Below are positions 12,374 through 17,536 of a stretch of DNA of 17,536 bases, piece by piece. Each line of letters opens with the position of its first letter. Within the stretch, counting starts at the first letter, position 1. The notes below the pieces were generated by a model, which did no database searches, was not told the origin of the DNA, and worked only from the letters and a program-made list of their open reading frames with translations. The DNA comes from JBEKJU01 sp050011095 (GTDB lineage: Bacteria > Desulfobacterota > Syntrophorhabdia > Syntrophorhabdales > WCHB1-27), in assembly GCA_050011095.1 (NCBI GenBank), contig JBEKJU010000048.1, positions 1 to 17,536 of the forward strand, in the 5' to 3' direction. A program made the translations under genes and the position numbers.

Positions 12374-15004
12374 ATGAAAGAGGAATCGTACGCCGCATTG
12401 CTCACCAATTCCCGGTACCACTTGAAGGAAAAGGCCCCCGTGGGGCCGCACCGGGAGGCAGAAGAAGGGGGATGCGGTGTCACGGGCTTTGCCTGCAACA
12501 TCCCGGTGAGCGGCCGCCATATAATCGAGCCCTCCGTGCAGATGCACAACCGGGGGAACGGTAAGGGCGGCGGCATCGCGGCGGTGGGCCTGGGGGCGGA
12601 CCAGCTCGGTGTCGACCGAAAAACGCTCGAAGAGGACTTCCTCCTCCAGATCGCCCTTCTTGATGAGACGATCCTGGCCGAGCTTGAGCAAAAGTTCATC
12701 CGGCCCCATTTCCGGATCGATCACGAGGCCTTCCTCGAAACCGTCGACGACTACCGGGACATCCCGGGCCTGGAGATGAAGCCCCCGGCGGTGAGGCGGT
12801 ATTTCGTGCGCGCTAAAACCGAGGTGCTCGCCCGGTTTCAAGAGGAGCGCGGCCTTCAGGGCCTCCCCCTCGACAAGGTGGAGGAAGAGTTCGTCTATCA
12901 GAACACGTTCCTCCTCAACCAGGCCTATTACAGCTCCCTGGGCGACAAGAAGGCCTTCGTCCTCTCCCACGGCCGGAACATGATGATCCTCAAGATCGTC
13001 GGATATGCGGAGCAGGTTGCGCAGTACTACAAGCTTGAGGCATTCAAGGCCCACATCTGGATCGCCCATCAGCGCTATCCGACCAAGGGCCGGGTTTGGC
13101 ATCCCGGCGGCGCCCACCCTTTCGTGGGGCTCGACGAAGCCCTCGTCCATAACGGTGACTTTGCGAACTACTACTCGGTGACGGAGTACCTGCGCCAGAG
13201 GAACGTCTATCCCCTCTTCCTTACCGACACCGAGGTATCGGTCCAGGTTTTCGACCTACTCAACCGGGTGTACGGCTACCCCCTCGAATATATTATCGAG
13301 GCCCTGGCCCCGACGACGGAGATGGATTTCGACCACCTCCCCGAAGAGAAGCAGCGGATTTACCGGCAGATCCAGGCGACGCAGATCCATGGCTCGCCTG
13401 ACGGGCCGTGGTTCTTCATCATCGCCCGCTCGATCCCCAGGGAGCGGCGCTTCCAGTTGATCGGCATCACCGACACGGCCATGCTCCGCCCGCAGGTCTT
13501 CGCCCTTCAGGAAGGCGCATTCCAGGTGGGCCTCATCTGCTCGGAGAAGCAGGCCATCGACGCGACGCTCCAGAGTCTCGCCTCCGAAGACCCCCGCTTC
13601 GGCACGGTCGCCGACCGGTACTGGAACGCGAGGGGCGGGAGCTACACCGACGGCGGGGCGTTTATTTTCACCATCGCCGAGGCGGGAGACGGCCACGTCC
13701 TGACCTGTACGGACAAGTTCGGCAGGGAGATAAAGATGCCCGACCAGCCGGCCTACGACTTCTCCACGGCGCCTGCGCCGGTCGCCCTTGGGCGCGCGGA
13801 TGCAGCCGGCCTCGACGAGCGCCTCGCCGCGGGCGACGGAGAGGCGCTCTTCCGCCATTTCACCGAGGCGCTCCCCCGCTGGGATTTTGAAGAGGTACGG
13901 AGCCGCCTTGCCTCGCTCGTGAATCTCGCGGAAGACGAGAAAATGAGGCCTGTTGTCATCGAGCTTCTCACGCGCCTCCTCGACCGCCGCTATCCCACGG
14001 GCGCGAAGAGGAGACGGTCGCTCCTTCAAATGATATCGGATGCCGTCGACCGCGTTTTTGAGGGCGTGCCCCTCATGGACGGGGCCCCGAAAGGGGCCTA
14101 CGCCCGGATCGATTTCGCCACGTCGAAGGCCTTAAGGCCGCCGAAAGAGGGCGAGCAGATCCTCGTGACCTGCGCGGCCGCCTTCCCTGCCGAGGGGGAT
14201 GAGGCCCATGCCCGGCTCGTCTGCGACGCCTACGCCCTCGGGTGGCGCCGCTTCATCTGCTTCGGCCACCGGGGACAGCGCTTCCTCGGCTGCGGCCTGG
14301 GTCCCGGAACCAACGGCGTCCGCATCGATGCCTACGGCTCGACGGGCGATTATCTCGGCTCCGGCCTTGACGGGCTGGAACTTCACGTGCACGGGAACGG
14401 CCAGGACCAGCTTGGCCAGATCCTGAAATCGGGTAAGCTCGTCGTCCACGGCGATGTCGGCCAGACCTTCATGTACGGGGCAAAGGGCGGAGAGGTCTAT
14501 GTCCTCGGCAACGCCGCGGGCCGGCCCCTCATTAACGCCGCGGGCCGGCCGAGGGTCGTCATCAACGGTACGGCCCTGGACTTCCTCGCCGAGTCGTTCA
14601 TGGCCGGCGACCCTTATAACGGCGGGGGGTTCGTGATCGTGAACGGCCTCTTCTTCGACAACGAGGAGCGGGTGGTCCCGCAGGAGACGCCCTATTCCGG
14701 GTCGAACCTCTTCTCGCTCGCCTCGGGCGGCGCCATATTCGTCCGTGACCCCGAAGGCAGCCTTGTGGATGAGCAGTTGAACGGGGGGCAGTTCCTGCCC
14801 TTTGGCGAGGCCGAATGGGAACTCATCAGACCCTACCTCGAGGAGAACGAGCGCCTCTTCGGCATCACCGTCGATGAGTTGCTCACGGTGAACGGCCGGA
14901 GGCTCGAGCCCCATCAGGTCTACCGGATGATAGGCGCTGTGAAGCTTTCAGTGCTTGCCGCGGGCGCAGCCGCGGCGAATGAGGAATGGGATACCGGGGA
15001 ATAG
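12374..15004 (+). CDS. gltB: Glutamate synthase amidotransferase plus GXGXG domain subunit
   Basis: The 876-aa protein fuses the two outer GltB domains without the FMN domain. The N-terminal class II (Ntn) glutaminase has its nucleophile as C34 in EEGGCGVTGFA, after a 33-residue stretch that is likely a cleaved propeptide, as in other GltB. It continues with MHNRGNGKGGG, HQRYPTKGRVWHPGGAHPF and VHNGDFANYYS. The region at about residues 470-590 is a linker I cannot name. From about 630 on is the GXGXG beta-helix (FLGCGLGPGTNG, VHGNGQDQLGQ, VVHGDVGQTFMYGAKGG), which shapes the ammonia tunnel in GltB. It starts 9 bases after the FMN subunit gene. Together the two genes give a complete split glutamate synthase, without GltD. 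Confidence 0.88.
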   Translation: MKEESYAALLTNSRYHLKEKAPVGPHREAEEGGCGVTGFACNIPVSGRHIIEPSVQMHNRGNGKGGGIAAVGLGADQLGVDRKTLEEDFLLQIALLDETILAELEQKFIRPHFRIDHEAFLETVDDYRDIPGLEMKPPAVRRYFVRAKTEVLARFQEERGLQGLPLDKVEEEFVYQNTFLLNQAYYSSLGDKKAFVLSHGRNMMILKIVGYAEQVAQYYKLEAFKAHIWIAHQRYPTKGRVWHPGGAHPFVGLDEALVHNGDFANYYSVTEYLRQRNVYPLFLTDTEVSVQVFDLLNRVYGYPLEYIIEALAPTTEMDFDHLPEEKQRIYRQIQATQIHGSPDGPWFFIIARSIPRERRFQLIGITDTAMLRPQVFALQEGAFQVGLICSEKQAIDATLQSLASEDPRFGTVADRYWNARGGSYTDGGAFIFTIAEAGDGHVLTCTDKFGREIKMPDQPAYDFSTAPAPVALGRADAAGLDERLAAGDGEALFRHFTEALPRWDFEEVRSRLASLVNLAEDEKMRPVVIELLTRLLDRRYPTGAKRRRSLLQMISDAVDRVFEGVPLMDGAPKGAYARIDFATSKALRPPKEGEQILVTCAAAFPAEGDEAHARLVCDAYALGWRRFICFGHRGQRFLGCGLGPGTNGVRIDAYGSTGDYLGSGLDGLELHVHGNGQDQLGQILKSGKLVVHGDVGQTFMYGAKGGEVYVLGNAAGRPLINAAGRPRVVINGTALDFLAESFMAGDPYNGGGFVIVNGLFFDNEERVVPQETPYSGSNLFSLASGGAIFVRDPEGSLVDEQLNGGQFLPFGEAEWELIRPYLEENERLFGITVDELLTVNGRRLEPHQVYRMIGAVKLSVLAAGAAAANEEWDTGE

Positions 15005-15063
15005 CGGATGCGCACCCTCCCCGCGGAGAGAGGCGGGCGGCCCCGGGGAAGGTAAATGTCCAT

Positions 15064-15254
15064 TAGTCGGGGCAATCCGCAAAATTGAGTAACGATTCGA
15101 GTTCCCGTCACCCCGGCGAAAGCCGGGGTCCAGTGGTTCATAACGTCTTGAAAACGCTGGATTCCGGCTTTCGCCGGAATGACGAACGAAAACCGAAATC
15201 AACTCCGCCAATCGGTAATTATTTTTGCGGAGCGCTCTAGTCGGGGCAATCCGC
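15064..15254. mobile_element. MITE-like palindromic element with flanking direct repeats
   Basis: TCCGCAAAA (15076-15084) and its reverse complement TTTTGCGGA (15223-15231) bound a 156-base unit. Inside, a 27-base arm (15107-15133) and its inverted partner (15157-15183) each contain a hairpin: CCCCGGCGAAAGCCGGGG on the left and TTCCGGCTTTCGCCGGAA on the right. The four differences between the arms are paired, so both hairpins stay intact. A perfect 17-base direct repeat (TAGTCGGGGCAATCCGC) lies at 15064-15080 and 15238-15254. No transposase is present. CCGG-hairpin units of this look are common between genes in proteobacteria. Confidence 0.6.
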
Positions 15255-15368
15255 CCGCCCCGGAAAACGCCGACTGACCGTCTCATCACCCTTCTTGCGC
15301 CTTGGAAAGGACTGATGCCGAGTCGCTTATCTTCGCCACATCATTGTTGCCGTTGCAGTTATTGGGAC

Positions 15369-15635
15369 ACCCGCTACGCGGGTACCCGGTCGCCCCCTCC
15401 ACGGGCGAAGCCCGCGGAGCCACCCCCTCATAAAAAGGAAGGACCGAAGGCAAAAAAATACCAGGTTGCACATCGTCTTTCCCTCCACGGGCGAAGCACG
15501 ACCCGCTACGCGGCACCCATTCCGTGGGTACCCGCCGGCCACCCCCTCATAAAAAGGAAGGGGCGGAGGCGAGGAAGAACCTCCGTGGGATAGCGTCGCC
15601 CCCTCCAATGGCGGGGGCACGACCCGCTACGCGGG
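15369..15635. repeat. Degenerate tandem repeats of about 120 bases
   Basis: Parts recur in three rough units. ACCCGCTACGCGG is at 15369, 15501 and 15622. CCACCCCCTCATAAAAAGGAAGG minus its last bases (20-base core) recurs at 15420 and 15539, 119 bases apart. CCTCCACGGGCGAAGC is at about 15397 and 15483, with a changed form at about 15603. Some parts are inverted repeats, such as ACCCGC/GCGGGT at 15369-15383. The order of parts differs between units, so it is a decayed or reshuffled array rather than a clean tandem. No spacers of constant length exist, so it is not CRISPR. Confidence 0.6.
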
Positions 15636-15702
15636 ACTCGGTCTGAAGAGGGGGTGTGTATACATTGGCGGAAGTTTTTGAGGAGACTCTGAAGCGGGAA
15701 GG

Positions 15703-15711
15703 TGATACAAT
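15703..15711 (+). promoter_or_regulatory. Extended -10 promoter for fbp
   Basis: TGA immediately before TACAAT (15706-15711) forms an extended -10 site with a 5/6 hexamer. No good -35 lies 16-18 bases upstream, which an extended -10 does not need. RNA would start near 15718, leaving a leader of about 110 bases. Confidence 0.4.
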
Positions 15712-15830
15712 ATTAACGAAAAGGAAGATCGCCCACCCCTCGGCGGGACCGCAGGGAAGCGACAGGCGGTCCAGGCCCATGGCAGCCCCAGGCTGGGGAG
15801 GGGATCGCCAGGAACGAAAAGGAGGATTGC

Positions 15831-16814
15831 GTGGTCGATTTCGAACAAACCTTCATGAATTTCCTTCTTGAGCATCAGGAGAGACGTAACCGTAGCTACC
15901 ACTTTCTGATCCTCATGGACGCGTTGATCAGCGCCGCAAAGCATATCCAGCACTACTACCTGACGGGCGCCCTCAAGGGCAACCTCGGCCTTGCGGGGGC
16001 CGTCAACGTGCAGGGCGAGGATGTCATGCGTATGGACCAGATCGCCCACGAGATCGCGATCCACTACCTGAGGACGTCGGGCAGGGTCATTCATGCCGTC
16101 AGTGAGGAGGTGGACGAGATCATTTCCCTCAATCCCGAGAGCGGGCGGTATCTCGTATATTTTGACCCCCTCGATGGATCATCCAATGTCGCGCACGGCC
16201 TGCCCGTGGGCTTCCTGTTCGGGGTTGCGAAGCGCAACCTGAAAGGCCTCGAGGACGGACACCTGAGGGCCGGAAAAGATTATATCGCCGCGGGCATGTT
16301 CGTGATCCCCACCGGAACATTCACGGTAGGATTGAAGGACGCAGGGGTCTGGCGGTTCCACATAGATGAGACAATGGCCTTTGTGAGGCCCACGAGGATG
16401 GTCCTTCCCGAGGAGCCCAAGACCTGGGAGCTCTCCTTCAACGCCTCGAACAGGCATACCTTCGCGGAGCCGGTACAGCAATGGATCCGGGAGAACGAGG
16501 CCAAGTACGCCTTCCGGTACCTCGGCGCCCTGGCCGGGGATTTCCATAGAACCCTCGCGAATGGCGGCATGTTCATGTATCCGGCGATCGTGAACCATCC
16601 GAACCCGAAGAAGAACCGCCCCGAAGGGAAGCTGCGCCTTATGTATGAAGCCGCGGTCGTCGCGTTCATGTGCCACGAAGCAGGTGGGATGGCGGTTAAC
16701 GAGAGAGGAATGCCCATTCTCGACATAACGCCCGAGCATCATCACCAGCGAACGGCGCTCTATGTGGGGTCGAAGAAGCTCGTGGAGGACATCAGGCGCG
16801 TCCTTAAAGGGTAG
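15831..16814 (+). CDS. fbp: Class I fructose-1,6-bisphosphatase
   Basis: A 327-aa cytoplasmic enzyme of gluconeogenesis that removes the 1-phosphate from fructose 1,6-bisphosphate. Metal-binding motifs of class I FBPase are present: VSEEVDE (E92, E93), FDPLDGSSN (D112, D115) and the late glutamate E283 in CHEAGG, with KLRLMYEAAVVAFM before it. The N-terminal NVQGEDVMRMD matches the usual NVQGE...LD stretch. GTG 15831 is preceded by GGAGG (15821-15825). It seems to be transcribed alone, with a repeat-filled region upstream and a convergent gene downstream. Confidence 0.95.
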   Translation: MVDFEQTFMNFLLEHQERRNRSYHFLILMDALISAAKHIQHYYLTGALKGNLGLAGAVNVQGEDVMRMDQIAHEIAIHYLRTSGRVIHAVSEEVDEIISLNPESGRYLVYFDPLDGSSNVAHGLPVGFLFGVAKRNLKGLEDGHLRAGKDYIAAGMFVIPTGTFTVGLKDAGVWRFHIDETMAFVRPTRMVLPEEPKTWELSFNASNRHTFAEPVQQWIRENEAKYAFRYLGALAGDFHRTLANGGMFMYPAIVNHPNPKKNRPEGKLRLMYEAAVVAFMCHEAGGMAVNERGMPILDITPEHHHQRTALYVGSKKLVEDIRRVLKG

Positions 16815-16819
16815 TAGCT

Positions 16820-16845
16820 AAAAAACGAGGCCTTGTCCGACGGCC
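16820..16845 (-). terminator. Weak terminator of the MetE/UroD-like gene
   Basis: On the - strand the stop codon is followed by GGCC, nine bases, GGCC and, three bases later, six T (complement of 16820-16825). The stem is only four pairs, so the call is tentative. It lies in the short space between two convergent genes. Confidence 0.35.
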
Positions 16846-16847
16846 CG

Positions 16848-17536
16848 TCAGGTGGAATGCCCCTCGATATAGCGTGAGACCTCGCCGAGCAGGGCGAAGG
16901 CATTATCGACGGTCGCGGTTTTGTCGATATTCAGAAGATTGCAGGTGGCAGGGGCGATGAGGCTGTTTCGGAGGATCAGACCCCTCGGCACACCCTTTTC
17001 CTCAAGGGGACGCCATATGGCGAGGAGCCGTGAAGCGATCGTCACCACGTCCTCCCCCGTAAACTCCTCGAAAAGGGTCGGGACGATGCCCCAGCTCACG
17101 ATGTTCCCTTGCTCGATGAAGCGCCTGACGCTCTCGTAGGTGGCGACAATGTCGCCGAAGGCATAGGCATTGAAGGAGACGATCTCGAGGGGAAGGGAGA
17201 AGAGGAAATCCCAATCGGGATTACCGCACAGGTGTATGCCGCGGGGGCCGTCGAGGCCGCCCAGGAAGTCGACGAGCTCGGCCTTCGCCTTTACGTCGCC
17301 ATAGCCGCTTACCGCGCTAAATATGAACTGCAGCCCCGGATCGTCGAGCCAGACGAAGGCATGCCGGTTTTTCGCGGCGAGCTCCCGGTGCTGTACATTC
17401 ACCTTCTTTTGAATGAAGGAGAAGACGAGGGAACGCATCTCGTCGTTGTAGGCGAGGGGCAAACCACGCTCATCGGTGATCTTGAGGACGAGGCTCACCG
17501 GGCTGATCATCTGGCCCCTGATCGCCCTGTAGGGTG
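16848..17536 (-). CDS. Cobalamin-independent methionine synthase/uroporphyrinogen decarboxylase-like protein (partial)
   Basis: The C-terminal part of a MetE/UroD-like barrel protein; the reading frame stays open to the window edge, so the start is missing. The visible ~229 residues read RGQMISPVSLVLKITDERG (family KGQ-TGPVT-like stretch), FVWLDDPGLQF (ELDEP-like), GIHLCGNPDW (likely zinc-binding His and Cys), FNAYAF and SWGIVPT, with a later Cys in APATCNLL. These fit stand-alone MetE-like proteins of anaerobes that move methyl groups between corrinoid or folate carriers and thiols. An internal ATG at 17508-17510 is not taken as the start because conserved residues precede it. A role with the nearby MetVF in methyl transfer is possible but the gene is in a different transcription unit. 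Confidence 0.75.
   Translation of the reverse strand, partial: PYRAIRGQMISPVSLVLKITDERGLPLAYNDEMRSLVFSFIQKKVNVQHRELAAKNRHAFVWLDDPGLQFIFSAVSGYGDVKAKAELVDFLGGLDGPRGIHLCGNPDWDFLFSLPLEIVSFNAYAFGDIVATYESVRRFIEQGNIVSWGIVPTLFEEFTGEDVVTIASRLLAIWRPLEEKGVPRGLILRNSLIAPATCNLLNIDKTATVDNAFALLGEVSRYIEGHST

Larger units (their letters stand above)
15005..15830 (+). other. Gene-free region rich in repeats, upstream of fbp
   Basis: I see no credible gene in these 826 bases. It contains a MITE-like element (15064-15254), degenerate tandem repeats (15369-15635) and a probable fbp promoter (15703-15711). The frame at 15656-15871 overlaps the fbp start and has no homology I recognise. No clear terminator follows the glutamate synthase operon. 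Confidence 0.6.

Noticed and set aside
11237..13150. Long open frame on the - strand (about 640 codons)
   Set aside because: It is the antisense of the glutamate synthase genes and has no recognisable motifs or ribosome site.
15369..15635. CRISPR array
   Set aside because: Repeat parts differ in order and length, there are no uniform spacers, and no cas genes are present.
15656..15871. Small gene before fbp (71 codons)
   Set aside because: It overlaps the fbp start, contains the extended -10 site, becomes low-complexity and Arg-rich, and has no convincing ribosome site.

Overview
The window is a GC-rich, densely packed bacterial locus dedicated mainly to nitrogen assimilation, with thirteen recognisable protein genes plus one candidate small ORF. 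All genes run on the + strand except the last, which is on the - strand and cut by the window edge. Several features suggest an anaerobic, probably deltaproteobacterial or syntroph-like bacterium: the MvhD-MetV-MetF set, glutamate-synthase proteins rich in iron-sulfur motifs, and CCGG-hairpin intergenic repeats. This lineage call is an inference; no rRNA or other lineage marker is present.

Layout. 1-225: a gene-poor start with a sigma-70-type promoter. 226-993: a small sigma-70-family factor. 1475-2701: ammonium channel Amt1. 3005-4616: a second Amt followed by the PII protein GlnK. 4915-6584: a possible small ORF and then glutamine synthetase GlnA. 6600-7301: a class I glutamine amidotransferase. 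7401-12364 and 12374-15004: a tight six-gene operon. It encodes MvhD-like, MetV and MetF proteins (methylene-tetrahydrofolate reductase module), a ferredoxin/degenerate glutamate-synthase-like protein, a ferredoxin-fused GltB central (FMN) subunit, and an 876-aa amidotransferase-GXGXG fusion. 15005-15830: a gene-free stretch with a MITE-like palindromic element and degenerate tandem repeats. 15831-16814: class I fructose-1,6-bisphosphatase. 16848-17536 (- strand): part of a MetE/UroD-like protein.

How the parts fit. Amt1 and Amt2 import ammonium, GlnK senses nitrogen state, GlnA makes glutamine, and the split glutamate synthase regenerates glutamate. No GltD-type NADPH subunit is present, and both central subunits carry fused ferredoxin-type motifs. 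Ferredoxin-linked electron supply is therefore more likely than NADPH, possibly sharing electrons with the neighbouring MvhD-MetVF module.

The most interesting signal is regulatory. A bipartite element, GGTTACCA-N16-ACTTGTA, occurs four times with exactly 16 bases between the halves. One copy lies in the 3' end of the sigma-factor gene, and the others lie before amt1, amt2-glnK and the glnA region. In the first three copies it is followed by a conserved leader: a small hairpin ending in TGATGTGT, then 6-7 bases, then CAAYGGYGTTC, which forms the 5' arm of a terminator-like hairpin. My working model is a dedicated nitrogen regulon. The adjacent sigma factor would start transcription at these sites, and the leaders would then control termination in an ANTAR-like or other riboregulated way. 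The copy next to the sigma gene would make a short free-standing RNA. The repeats and spacings are seen directly; the sigma-promoter link and the antitermination mechanism are inference.
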